This document shows, piece by piece, positions 1-8,179 of a stretch of DNA of 64,000 nt. Numbering within the stretch: the first letter of the stretch is position 1; each line of letters begins with the position of its first letter. The notes under the pieces were generated by a model. That model did no database searches and was not told where the DNA came from. It saw only the letters and a list, made by a program, of their open reading frames with translations. The translations under genes and the position numbers were made by a program. This DNA comes from Bin55 sp963667455. Its GTDB lineage: Bacteria; Pseudomonadota; Gammaproteobacteria; Pseudomonadales; Azotimanducaceae. The stretch spans positions 391,840-455,839 of the forward strand of contig CAXXFR010000019.1 in assembly GCA_963667455.2 (NCBI GenBank). The letters run 5' to 3'.

Positions 1-2
1 CC

Positions 3-401
3 GAGTTGGCTTCTGCCCTGATGGGAATCAACGCAGTGAAAGCTGTTGGCATTGGAGACGGTTTTGACGTAGTAAGTCAGCGCGGATCCGAACATCGAGA
101 TGAAATCTCAGTCGATGGATTCTTGTCGAATCGGGCTGGTGGTACGTTGGGTGGCATTTCGAACGGTGAGGACATTTGCGCATCCATTGCGTTGAAGCCT
201 ACGTCCAGTATTGTTCAACCCGGTCAGAGCATTGATCGAGACGGCAATCCGGTTGAGGTCTCGACGGCAGGAAGACATGACCCATGCGTCGGCATTCGAG
301 CTGTACCAATCGCTGAAGCTATGGTTGCTCTGGTTCTAATGGATCACGTTATGCGAGACCGCGCGCAAACGGGTTCAAGCATGGAACGATCTACAGAATA
401 A
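3..401 (+). CDS. aroC: Chorismate synthase, C-terminal part (cut by window start)
   Basis: C-terminal 132 residues of chorismate synthase, which converts 5-enolpyruvylshikimate-3-phosphate to chorismate at the end of the shikimate pathway, using reduced FMN. Family motifs are visible in order: GIGDGF, GSEHRDE, NRAGGTLGGISNG, LKPTSSI, then GRHDPCVGIRAVPIAEAM, which is the conserved C-terminal signature. The reading frame is open to the window edge, so the start lies upstream. It ends with TAA at 399-401. The next gene is convergent and 41 bases away. Chorismate feeds the trp genes of this window, but the loci are 13 kb apart and not one transcript. Confidence 0.95.
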   Translation, partial: ELASALMGINAVKAVGIGDGFDVVSQRGSEHRDEISVDGFLSNRAGGTLGGISNGEDICASIALKPTSSIVQPGQSIDRDGNPVEVSTAGRHDPCVGIRAVPIAEAMVALVLMDHVMRDRAQTGSSMERSTE

Positions 402-442
402 TAGTTGGCCTGCAATCGCAGGTTGCCGAAAGAACCCGTGAT

Positions 443-1660
443 CTAGGCGAAGCGACTTGCGTCGCCGATCACTCCCTCCTCCCGAAGTCTACTTAGCTCT
501 CCAGTATCCATCGCCAATTCGTCGGCTAGTACTTCGTCGGTGTGCTCTCCGAGCCGAGGCGGTGCTTGCATGTCTACGCTCGACTCGGACATGCGCGGAG
601 CAAATCCCAACATCGGAACCGATCCGTGCACCGGAAGTTCCATCTCGGTAATGAAACCGCGTTCACGGAGGTGTTGGTTGTGGTGCAGTTCGCCAGTGTC
701 TAGACAGGCAGAGCACGGAACTCCGGCTCCGGCGATCGTCTCCATGGCTTCGTACTTGGTGTGCTCGGCACACCAGTCGCAGATTTGCTGATACAGAATG
801 TCGCCGTTCTTCACCCGTTCGCGAAAATCCTGAAATCTTGGGTCGACCAACAAGTCGGGACGGTCTATAGCCGTACACAATCCGTCCCAGTGATCGTTGT
901 TGACAGGCATCAAATAGATGTAGTCGTTGGGACCGAACGGTTTGCAGGGATAGATGTTCACCGGGGGTAGCCCTCCGCGGTTTCCCGTGCGGGGTGTCGC
1001 ACGCGTTCCCCACTGGGATCCGATGTAGGCTCGAGTTCTCACGTAGTAGGCCATCGCTTCCTGCATGGACAGTTCGATGACCTGACCCTTGCCAGTCCGC
1101 TCACGTTGTATGTAGGCGGCGAGTATTGCCATGGCAGTCTGCACTCCCGTGCCGGAATCGCCAGTGGTTGTGCCAGGCATCATCGGTGGCCCATCGGGCT
1201 CGCCCGTGATCGAGAACGCACCGGCGGCGGCTTGAGCCACCATGTCCATGCTGCGGAATCCGGAGTAGGGTCCCGATGTTCCAAATCCCTTGATTCGGGC
1301 GTAGATGATTCCCGGGTGGACTTTCGCGAGAGTCTCGTATTCGATGTCGAGCTTTTCGACGATTCCGGGTCCGTAATTCTCCACGAAGACGTCGAAGCGG
1401 GGCACCATCTCCAGCAATATCTGCCGTCCTCGCTCAGAGCGCAGATTCAAGGCCAGACTCTTCTTGTTGGCGTTCCAAGCACAGAAGTACGGTGAGTAGT
1501 CGCTGTTTCCAGACCCTCTGACACCCCTTCCCGGATCTCCGAATTCGGGAGGTTCGATCTTCACAACTTCCGCACCCATCCATGCCAATGCTTGAGTGCA
1601 AGATGTACCTGCCTCGTACTGCGTCATATCCAAAATCCGCAGGCCGTCTAGTGCTGCCAT
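443..1660 (-). CDS. Class III (CaiB/BaiF, formyl-CoA transferase-like) CoA-transferase
   Basis: A 405-residue family III CoA-transferase. These enzymes move CoA between carboxylic acids through an aspartyl-CoA thioester. Visible hallmarks are the N-terminal GLRILDMTQYEAG, the segment GAEVVKIEPPEFGDPGR, and the GDSGTG motif whose Asp168 matches the catalytic Asp of formyl-CoA transferase. Length is normal. Substrate cannot be read from sequence; oxalate, carnitine, succinyl or bile-acid roles are all possible in this family. It stands alone, convergent with aroC and divergent from the ABC exporter pair, so context does not point to a pathway. Confidence 0.85.
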   Translation of the reverse strand: MAALDGLRILDMTQYEAGTSCTQALAWMGAEVVKIEPPEFGDPGRGVRGSGNSDYSPYFCAWNANKKSLALNLRSERGRQILLEMVPRFDVFVENYGPGIVEKLDIEYETLAKVHPGIIYARIKGFGTSGPYSGFRSMDMVAQAAAGAFSITGEPDGPPMMPGTTTGDSGTGVQTAMAILAAYIQRERTGKGQVIELSMQEAMAYYVRTRAYIGSQWGTRATPRTGNRGGLPPVNIYPCKPFGPNDYIYLMPVNNDHWDGLCTAIDRPDLLVDPRFQDFRERVKNGDILYQQICDWCAEHTKYEAMETIAGAGVPCSACLDTGELHHNQHLRERGFITEMELPVHGSVPMLGFAPRMSESSVDMQAPPRLGEHTDEVLADELAMDTGELSRLREEGVIGDASRFA

Positions 1661-2016
1661 TGAGCTTCCTTCATCGAGTCGTGAAAATCGGGAGTTTCGG
1701 TACAGACCGGCCGCCCGTCCATGTAGAGATTATTCCAAATGAACCACAAAGTGAAAGGCAGGCGAGTGTTGGAGCATCCTTGGGCCGTGCCAATGAGTGG
1801 ATACTGTCCGATTCCCCAATTGTGCGTCGATCTCCGCTACGTCGAGTTAGAGTTCGAAATTGCCTATTTTCGCTGTTCAATTGGATTCAGCCCAAGTCAA
1901 GATTTCCCTCGGTTCAGGCATGCTCAAGCGTTGCAAAGTGCATAAAATTTTGCACCTGAATTCGATCCGGGCCTCGACATGGCTCGGACATCGATTCGCG
2001 CATTCCCACACACCCC
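1661..2016. other. Intergenic region between divergent genes
   Basis: 356 bases between the CoA-transferase (minus) and the ABC exporter pair (plus). Small open frames here have no protein-like features. It must hold promoters for both directions. The one structure seen is a palindromic site at 1938-1955, listed separately. Confidence 0.6.
1938..1955. promoter_or_regulatory. Palindromic operator-like site upstream of the ABC exporters
   Basis: An 18-base inverted repeat with arms GTGCA and TGCAC around an AT-only centre, ending about 60 bases before the first exporter's start codon. A TTGCAA hexamer lies just upstream at 1931-1936. Position and symmetry fit a repressor or activator operator; there is no direct evidence of a bound protein. 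Confidence 0.3.
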
Positions 2017-3864
2017 ATGAGTTACTCAGCGTACGATCCTGAAGAGCTAATCCGGTTGCGCAAGCTTCCAGAGCTCATTCCGCTAATTCCGCGAGTTCTT
2101 CTGCTGATCTGGCAGGTGTCGCCGTGGATGGTGATCTTCATAGGGGTAATGGCGGTTATCAGTGGGCTGGTTCCGCCAGCAATTCTGTTCCTCATGAAGT
2201 TGATCGTCGATACCGTCGCCGAGAACCGAAGTGTGGATGCCTCGTGGTTGATTGTGATTGTCCCGTTGGCCATCATTTTTGGCTTGTGGGTGGGATCTGC
2301 CGTTCTGGATTCCATCAACAATCTCGTGGAGACCATCCTCTACGAACGAACGGAAAACACAACCAATAAACAATTGTTGGATAAAGCGTGCAAGTTGGAC
2401 ATAGCCTTCTTTGAAGCTCCTAAGTTCTACGATCAGCTTCAACAGGCCAATGAACATCAGTGGTCTTTGCAGAGCTTGCCGATACAAATGTTCAGTTTGC
2501 TACAGCAGGTTCTTCAGCTCGGCGCTCTCATCGGATTGCTGTCGCTGTTGCATCCTTTGGCCTTTGTAGCGTTGGTCGTAACTGTTCTGCCCCGGTTCTT
2601 TCTGGAGGGGCACATGACACGGGCGAGCTTCAAGCTGCACACAGAGCTGACTCGCACGATGCGTCAACTTCAGTATTCCTCCGAAGTACTCATTCAGCGA
2701 GAAAAGGCGAAAGAAATTCGGATTTTCAAATTGGGCGATATGTTTCGGGGTCGGTTCCTTGATTTTCGCGATGTCTATATAAGTAACAACAGAAAGCTGT
2801 TGCTGAGGTTCATGGCGTACAACATCAGCCTCAGTACGATCTCTACGCTTGGAGTTGGCGCAGTGAGTATCTACGCCGTAATTCAAGCGGCGGAGGGTTC
2901 GATCACTGTCGGAACTCTGACCATGGTTTTCGGAGCGGCACAGCAGGTGGTTGGGCTCATCGGAGGCTTGATCAGCATGTTGAACAGCGTTTACCAGACA
3001 TCGCTTGAGTCGTCGCGCTTCTTCGAGTTGATGGATTTGGATCTGCAGTCCATTGACGGTGCACTCGCCCCACCTCCCGTTGAATCGCCCGCGATTGTGT
3101 CGAGTGATCTCAAGCACGGTATTGAACTTGAGCATGTTTCGTTTTCCTATCCGGCTGTGGATTCGGAAGTGTTGACCGATGTTTCTTTCTTCATACCAGC
3201 TAAGAGCAAGGTAGCCATCGTTGGCGAAAACGGTGCCGGGAAGACAACCTTGGTTAAGTTGCTGGCGCGTTTCTACGATCCAGTCTCGGGTTCGATCAAG
3301 CTTGACGGGCGCGACTATCGAGAATACGACCTAGACAGTCTTCGTGCACAGCTATCGGTCGTATTCCAAGACTTTGTTCGCTACGACATCTCCGCTTCGG
3401 AGAACGTTGGAGTTGGCAACATTGAAGCCATCGACGACCGACAGAGGGTCATTGCAGCCGCCCGCAACTGTGGTGCTGACAAAGTGATTTCCGGATTGCC
3501 GAGGGGCTACGACACTGTGTTGGGTCGAACCATGGATGAAGGGGTCGATCTCTCAGGCGGTGAATGGCAGCAGATCTCGATTGCGCGGGCATTCATGAGT
3601 GAGACACCCATCTTGATACTCGATGAACCCACCGCTGCGATGGATTCGCTTCGCGAGCGGGAACTTTACGAACAGATCCACAGATTGTCCCAAGACAAGA
3701 CGGTTGTCTTCATCTCGCATCGTTTCTCGACGGTTCGCATGGCGGATCTCATTGTCGTCATTGAAGATGGCAAGACCATCGAAGTGGGGAGTCACGACGA
3801 ACTCGTCAAACAGCAAGGCAAGTACTTTCGAATGTTCGAAACGCAGGCGGAGAGATACCGATGA
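2017..3864 (+). CDS. ABC exporter half-transporter A (permease-ATPase fusion)
   Basis: A 615-residue type IV ABC exporter subunit with an N-terminal six-helix membrane domain (about residues 20-330) fused to a C-terminal nucleotide-binding domain. Walker A is GENGAGKTT (about residue 404), the signature is LSGGEWQ (about 512), Walker B is ILILDEPTAAMD (about 531) and the H-loop is FISHRF, so all catalytic motifs look intact. The stop overlaps the next gene's start (ATGA at 3861-3864). Both proteins are 615 residues, which suggests a heterodimer. The substrate (drug, lipid or peptide) is unknown; no peptidase C39 domain or precursor peptide gene is visible. No clear Shine-Dalgarno precedes the ATG. 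Confidence 0.9.
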   Translation: MSYSAYDPEELIRLRKLPELIPLIPRVLLLIWQVSPWMVIFIGVMAVISGLVPPAILFLMKLIVDTVAENRSVDASWLIVIVPLAIIFGLWVGSAVLDSINNLVETILYERTENTTNKQLLDKACKLDIAFFEAPKFYDQLQQANEHQWSLQSLPIQMFSLLQQVLQLGALIGLLSLLHPLAFVALVVTVLPRFFLEGHMTRASFKLHTELTRTMRQLQYSSEVLIQREKAKEIRIFKLGDMFRGRFLDFRDVYISNNRKLLLRFMAYNISLSTISTLGVGAVSIYAVIQAAEGSITVGTLTMVFGAAQQVVGLIGGLISMLNSVYQTSLESSRFFELMDLDLQSIDGALAPPPVESPAIVSSDLKHGIELEHVSFSYPAVDSEVLTDVSFFIPAKSKVAIVGENGAGKTTLVKLLARFYDPVSGSIKLDGRDYREYDLDSLRAQLSVVFQDFVRYDISASENVGVGNIEAIDDRQRVIAAARNCGADKVISGLPRGYDTVLGRTMDEGVDLSGGEWQQISIARAFMSETPILILDEPTAAMDSLRERELYEQIHRLSQDKTVVFISHRFSTVRMADLIVVIEDGKTIEVGSHDELVKQQGKYFRMFETQAERYR

Positions 3865-5708
3865 ATGCATCGACGTTCAACGCATTCGAAGAGTTGAAGA
3901 AGAAGTCCATCAAGGAAATCTTCGGATTGCTGCCACGTGTGTACGACCTGGTGTTCAAGTCTTCTCCTGCGTACTTCCTAATCGCCTCCTCGTTGGGTCT
4001 TATCTCCGCGGGGGTGGCCGCTCTGTCACTCTGGCTGGCTAAGGTGGTCGTTGATCGTGTGGACGCAACCGTGGGGCTGCAATTCGATTGGATGTTCGTA
4101 CTTGCTCCAGTCCTGCTATTGATTGCGATTCGAATCTTCGAGTCGATTCTGCAAGCCAGTGAGAGTCTCATTTCGTTCATGGTGAATGAAAGGGTCTACA
4201 ACAGGGCATTCTCCCTGTTGCTCAACAAGGCATCTGAATTGGACTTGGCTTTCTTTGAGAGTCCAAAGTTCTACGACTTACTGCACCAAGCCCGATCGCA
4301 CCTCAACTATCTCTACGGTGTTACCCAGTCATCTCTTGCACTGTTGAGGCAGTTGTTTTCGTTGACCGCAATGTTCGGATTGCTCAGTGTGTTGCACCCG
4401 TTAGCGTCGTTAGTGCTTGTCGTAACGACCGCTCCACGAGTTTTTTACGAGTTCTACGCAGCAAGGAGTCTGTTCAATCTGGAGATGGAACTGACACGCA
4501 ACTACAGGATTACGGGTTATTTTCAGCGCTTGATGCTCCATCGGGAAAACGTCAAGGAAGTACGCGTCTTTGGTCTTGGCGACTACTTCATCCAGAAGTA
4601 TCTTCAGTTCCGTGAACTCGTGATCCAAGCGCTAATCAAGCTCAATTTGTTCTTGTTGAGAGTGGAATTACTCTTTTCGGTGCTAGGGATTGTCGGCTTG
4701 AGTCTAGTATGGCTGTACGCAATCTACGAGGCGGTCAACGGCAACATATCACTAGGTAGTTTGTTCATGGTCTTTGGCGCATCGGAGAACTGTAGGAGTG
4801 CAATTCAAGGCCTCATTCGTAGCGGAGCCGACGTCTTCGAACACGGTTTGTATCTAACGCGATTCTTTGAGCTGGTTGACTTGGACCCCCGAACGGTGGA
4901 GGGTGCGTTGGACCGAGATGAGTCTCGGCAGCTTCGAAAAATAGAGCGGGATGATCTCGGTACCATTGAGTTCAAGAACGTTTCGTTCCGCTACCCCAAG
5001 ACTGACGAGTTGGTCTTGCGCGATGTCTCGTTTGTACTCAAACCCAAGACAAGGTTGGCGATCGTCGGGGAGAACGGGGCTGGGAAGACCACGTTGATTA
5101 AGTTGCTTACTCGTCTGTACGACCCAATAGGTGGATCAGTTACCCAAGATGGGGTGGACTACAAGAACATCGACCCGAAAGAAATACATGGGAAGATGAC
5201 AGTGGTGTTTCAGGACTTCGCGCGGTACGACATTGCGGCATCGGAGAACATTTCTGTTGGTGCAGTCGAACATGCGGATGACGAATACCGCATTGTCCAG
5301 GCTGCAAAGCTTGGAGGTTCGCACGACACCATTTCCAAGTTGCCCGACCAGTATGCGACCGTACTCGGACGAACGTTTGAGGAGGGTGTGGATCTATCGG
5401 GTGGAGAGTGGCAGAACGTCGCAATCTCTCGCGCCTTCATGAGCGATGCCAAATTCTTCATTTTGGACGAACCTACGGCAGCGCTGGATGCATTCAAGGA
5501 AGCAGAGCTGTTCGACCGTTTTGCTCGGTTAACGAAGGACAAGACGGTGGTCTTCGTCTCCCACCGTTTCTCGACTGTGCGGATGGCAGATCAGATTATT
5601 GTCATCGACGAAGGGCGAGTAGTTGAGCAAGGGACACATGAAGAGCTTGTCCAACTGGACGGCAAGTATCGTGAGATGTTCGACGCGCAGGCCGAGCGTT
5701 ACCGGTAG
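3861..5708 (+). CDS. ABC exporter half-transporter B (permease-ATPase fusion)
   Basis: The second 615-residue ABC exporter half, paralogous to the preceding gene along its whole length. Shared landmarks include DLAFFESPKFYD against DIAFFEAPKFYD near residue 130, Walker A GENGAGKTT (about residue 404), signature LSGGEWQ (about 512), Walker B FFILDEPTAALD (about 533) and H-loop FVSHRFSTVRMAD. Both ATP sites therefore look competent, unlike many heterodimeric exporters with one degenerate site. Its ATG lies inside the stop of the upstream gene, implying translational coupling and equal amounts of the two subunits. It probably pairs with subunit A in the inner membrane. Substrate unknown. Confidence 0.9.
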   Translation: MNASTFNAFEELKKKSIKEIFGLLPRVYDLVFKSSPAYFLIASSLGLISAGVAALSLWLAKVVVDRVDATVGLQFDWMFVLAPVLLLIAIRIFESILQASESLISFMVNERVYNRAFSLLLNKASELDLAFFESPKFYDLLHQARSHLNYLYGVTQSSLALLRQLFSLTAMFGLLSVLHPLASLVLVVTTAPRVFYEFYAARSLFNLEMELTRNYRITGYFQRLMLHRENVKEVRVFGLGDYFIQKYLQFRELVIQALIKLNLFLLRVELLFSVLGIVGLSLVWLYAIYEAVNGNISLGSLFMVFGASENCRSAIQGLIRSGADVFEHGLYLTRFFELVDLDPRTVEGALDRDESRQLRKIERDDLGTIEFKNVSFRYPKTDELVLRDVSFVLKPKTRLAIVGENGAGKTTLIKLLTRLYDPIGGSVTQDGVDYKNIDPKEIHGKMTVVFQDFARYDIAASENISVGAVEHADDEYRIVQAAKLGGSHDTISKLPDQYATVLGRTFEEGVDLSGGEWQNVAISRAFMSDAKFFILDEPTAALDAFKEAELFDRFARLTKDKTVVFVSHRFSTVRMADQIIVIDEGRVVEQGTHEELVQLDGKYREMFDAQAERYR

Positions 5709-5767
5709 AACCGTCTTGGTTCCGTTGCTTTAGCGTGTCTGAGCGAGCAATGGAATAAACAAGCGGC

Positions 5768-5786
5768 ACACCGTTCGGGGTGTTTT
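5768..5786 (+). terminator. Possible weak terminator after the ABC pair
   Basis: A short hairpin (ACACC/GGTGT, six-base loop) followed by TTT, 60 bases after the second exporter gene. The stem is only 5 bp and the T tract short, so it is a weak candidate. Confidence 0.25.
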
Positions 5787-5919
5787 GGCTGATTGACCAA
5801 ACCGCCGCGTGCTGGCTACCACAAGTGTCAGTCCTCGTCAGATCGACGCAGGCACACCAGGATCAGTGAACACTTAGACTCTTGTTGCGAGAGACGAAGT
5901 CGCAATTCTGTAGGTGCAA

Positions 5920-6438
5920 CTATCTCCTGATATCCAGCTGCCCAAGAAAATCACGCTTACCGAGGGGTGCTCCCTTCATACGTAGCAAGTCATAGGTGGT
6001 CGTTGCATGAAAGTAGAAATTGGGAAGCGAGAAGGACATGAGGAAACCTTCGGCCGTAAAGGGGATCTCCATCCCTCCCATCTTGAAGACAACGTTGTTG
6101 CCTTCGAACGAATTGACGATCTCTTCGGTGAACTCGTCCAAGTCTTCGATCGAGCTCTGAACCAGCGATTGCAGTCCGTCATAGTCGAGGTCTTGCATCT
6201 GAGGCGGTCCGAATTCACCTGACTGGACTCCTCGAAGTGCTCCGGCCGAGTGATGCGCAACCGACATAACTTGAAAATTGAATGGCAACATGTCGTCGAT
6301 CAAGCGCAAGCCCACGACATCTGACTCGTTCAGTTCAGACTCCGCCATGAATGCTTTTCCCTTGGTCATGACGCCGTCAATGGAGGTCAAAATCCTTCGG
6401 AAGGTTGGAACGGTTGCGGAATAGAGAGAAAATGCCAC
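5920..6438 (-). CDS. DUF1993 family protein
   Basis: A 172-residue protein of the DUF1993 family, recognised by the N-terminus MAFSLYSATVPTFRRIL, the segment GLRLIDDMLPFNFQV followed by AHHSAGA, and the C-terminal FSLPNFYFHATTTYDLLR. The family is predicted to be an all-helical four-helix bundle resembling DinB-type proteins, with no assigned reaction. The start is GTG at 6438 with GAGGT upstream. A TATAAT sits about 32 bases before it. It appears to be a single-gene transcript, convergent with the ABC pair. Confidence 0.8.
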   Translation of the reverse strand: MAFSLYSATVPTFRRILTSIDGVMTKGKAFMAESELNESDVVGLRLIDDMLPFNFQVMSVAHHSAGALRGVQSGEFGPPQMQDLDYDGLQSLVQSSIEDLDEFTEEIVNSFEGNNVVFKMGGMEIPFTAEGFLMSFSLPNFYFHATTTYDLLRMKGAPLGKRDFLGQLDIRR

Positions 6439-7003
6439 GGAGCGACCTCGAAAAGATGTGATTTCCTCGATTATATAAAGCGGGTTTGGAGTCGGTTTTA
6501 GCTGTTGGATTGGCAGGTGCGGTTGTGTTGCTCAGCGCCGCGTGGGTTGTGCGTTTCTTTCGTTGTGTGTTCTTCGCTCTTGTCTTGCAGTCCTCTCAGC
6601 ACTGTTGCCAAACGGAGTTGGGTACTCTTCCAATTGCACAAGATCGGACACATCTCTACAGACATAAGGATGCCTGGATCGTCTGCGTCGCTGGTACGGA
6701 TTCCGATGTAGCTTGAAAAGTGGACGTCTCCGACAAGTGCTACGTGCGCTTCGAATTTCATGACTCCCGTGCACCAATGTGTTTGCGATGCCGGCTAGAC
6801 CCCAATGAAGCTGTTGAATTGGAGATCAATGTCTCGGCCTCTACTGAGGCGGGGATCTCCCGGCCTAGTCAGTCCTTCGGGCGATCGAGATATTTGTAGA
6901 CGTTGCGCAACTCTGCAACTGTCTCGCAAAAGGCTGAATTTCGAGTGCCACCGTAACGCAGAACTGCACGCAACAACGAACAGCGCTATTGCAGTAGCAC
7001 TTG
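6439..7003. other. Gap with no supported gene
   Basis: About 565 bases with only weak open frames. A minus-strand frame at 6498-6761 begins in a protein-like way (MKFEAHVALVGDVHF) but becomes low-complexity, and nothing supports it. Possibly decayed coding sequence downstream of the frameshifted gene at 7004-7215. Confidence 0.5.
6470..6475 (-). promoter_or_regulatory. Consensus -10 element for the DUF1993 gene
   Basis: A perfect TATAAT on the minus strand, 31 bases before the GTG start at 6438. No good -35 hexamer is seen at the expected distance. Confidence 0.4.
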
Positions 7004-7215
7004 TCAACCGAAGAGCCTTACGTAGGTCATTGCAATACCTACTGCGAGCGTACGTCCTCCAACGACACCGGCAAGAACCCAAGCTTTGGTGGCCATGTGA
7101 TTGAGTCTTTCCTCGATGGTTGCCAGTCGCGTTCAACATCTAAGTCTCTTGGGCTTGGCGAATCACCGTTGCCGCCCTCGTGAGATGTGTTGGGCGGGTT
7201 TGGCTCAATCTTCAT
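7004..7215 (-). pseudogene. Frameshifted small membrane protein gene
   Basis: An ATG at 7215 overlaps the stop of the upstream gene (ATGA) and opens a frame reading MKIEPNPPNTSHEGG up to LDVER near 7129. The other minus frame then continues naturally as RLATIEERLNHMATKAWVL, AGVVGGRTLAVGIAMTYV and RLFG, stopping at 7004. Joined, this gives about 69 residues: a polar N-terminus, a short coiled-coil-like helix, then one membrane helix. That layout resembles small phage or holin-associated XhlA-type membrane proteins, though the match is only by eye. Either a real one- or two-base indel, a sequencing error, or decay. No slippery heptamer is visible at the junction. Confidence 0.45.
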
Positions 7216-7547
7216 TGACTCGTCTGCTCCAATTCCTCAAGCCATTCCCACAGAGTTCGTAGAGTATGTCCGGCATAGCTGAATTTGTTAAGCCGAATGA
7301 CGAATCCCGAGGCATTATCGACTCTGCCATCTCCTTTAATCCCTGCTTGTTGCGCCACTTCATCCGCGAGAGCGTCGCTAAGAACAAGGTAAAAAGTGTC
7401 TGTGTACCGGTAGAAATCCTGAAACTTCTCCTGAATGTTGAGGTGCACATGGGTGTTCGCTTCTTGCAACACTATGGCAAACACTTTCGTGCTCACAAAT
7501 CCACCTGCCACAAAGGCTGTGCCTTCTGTTGGATTGAAGTCTAACAT
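7212..7547 (-). CDS. Hypothetical protein, 111 residues
   Basis: I do not recognise this protein. It begins MLDFNPTEGTAFVAGGF, has no signal peptide or membrane helix, and ends in an acidic helical tail (TLRTLWEWLEELEQTSQ). Its balanced composition and its stop overlapping the ATG of the next minus-strand gene (ATGA, 7212-7215) argue that it is real and cotranscribed with the frameshifted small membrane protein gene. A shorter overlapping frame at 7205-7450 is a shadow. Function unknown. Confidence 0.55.
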   Translation of the reverse strand: MLDFNPTEGTAFVAGGFVSTKVFAIVLQEANTHVHLNIQEKFQDFYRYTDTFYLVLSDALADEVAQQAGIKGDGRVDNASGFVIRLNKFSYAGHTLRTLWEWLEELEQTSQ

Positions 7548-7565
7548 AGCACTTTCTTCGTTTCC

Positions 7566-7805
7566 CTATTGGAATTCGCTGAGTACAGGCACTGGATTGG
7601 AGCTTGCAGTCAAGGAGCTTGTCGCGACTGTTTCGGGTTCGAGTTCAGTTCCAAAGTCTGGAATCTGCATTCCGAAGTGAAGGAGATCGCTTGGTTGCAT
7701 ATCCTTAGTTTCAGGTAGCCCAATGGACCATTGACTTCGGTTGACTCTGTCTGAGAATCGAATCCCATGTTGCGCACCTACAACACTTAGGGTTACACTC
7801 CGCAT
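7566..7805 (-). CDS. Doubtful small hypothetical protein, 79 residues
   Basis: An open frame on the same strand as, and 18 bases upstream of, the 111-residue hypothetical gene. The product has no recognisable motif, membrane helix or signal. Only its position at the head of the small minus-strand cluster supports it; it may be non-coding and part of the cluster's leader. Confidence 0.25.
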   Translation of the reverse strand: MRSVTLSVVGAQHGIRFSDRVNRSQWSIGLPETKDMQPSDLLHFGMQIPDFGTELEPETVATSSLTASSNPVPVLSEFQ

Positions 7806-7837
7806 TCCAATGGTGCTGCAACAGGTTCGGCCACGCT

Positions 7838-8077
7838 ATGAATCGCTTTCCAATCGTGGGTTGGTTGCTGAGCTTCTTGCTCAATCTCTTTCTCTCCATT
7901 CCTTTCTGGTTCTTCTGGAGTGTGTGTGGAATCGGAGAGAGCTTCTTTTCCTGGCTGCCCGAGCCATTTCATTCGCCGGGTCTGCTATCCGTTGTCGGAC
8001 TGTTCATTTGCATTGAGATCATTCGAACGGTGATTTTTCCACGAGCTGACTGGGACGAAGATCGCGGGAAGGATTAG
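7838..8077 (+). CDS. Small two-helix membrane protein
   Basis: A 79-residue protein with two hydrophobic stretches, about residues 5-30 (VGWLLSFLLNLFLSIPFWFF) and 46-67 (PGLLSVVGLFICIEIIRTVI), ending in the charged tail FPRADWDEDRGKD. Composition is that of a real inner-membrane protein. Function unknown. It lies 100 bases upstream of leuC on the same strand, with a separate promoter-like element between, so cotranscription with leu is uncertain. Confidence 0.5.
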   Translation: MNRFPIVGWLLSFLLNLFLSIPFWFFWSVCGIGESFFSWLPEPFHSPGLLSVVGLFICIEIIRTVIFPRADWDEDRGKD

Positions 8078-8115
8078 CAACCATTCCGACATCAGTCTAG
8101 TTAACAGGCGGCACA

Positions 8116-8150
8116 TATAATTTCGGTGCCGGCTGTACCGGGCCGACACC
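8116..8150 (+). promoter_or_regulatory. leu block promoter -10 and leader hairpin
   Basis: A perfect TATAAT at 8116-8121 is followed directly by a stem-loop at 8125-8150 (nine positions per arm, one C/A mismatch, eight-base loop) that would lie at the very start of the transcript. The -35 is poor. No T tract follows, so it is not a simple terminator. The rest of the leader to the ATG is pyrimidine-rich and no leucine-rich leader peptide is seen, so classical leu attenuation is not supported. Confidence 0.35.
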
Positions 8151-8179
8151 CCCCAAACCTAACGCCTTTCTCTTCTCCT

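Noticed and set aside
2500..3135. 211-residue minus-strand open frame
   Set aside because: Antisense to the first ABC exporter, which is unambiguous.
6498..6761. 87-residue minus frame starting MKFEAHVALVGDV
   Set aside because: The first third is plausible, the rest is low-complexity, and there is no support from neighbours.
7004..7215. Programmed ribosomal frameshift
   Set aside because: The junction has no slippery run or following strong stem-loop; decay or sequencing error explains it better.
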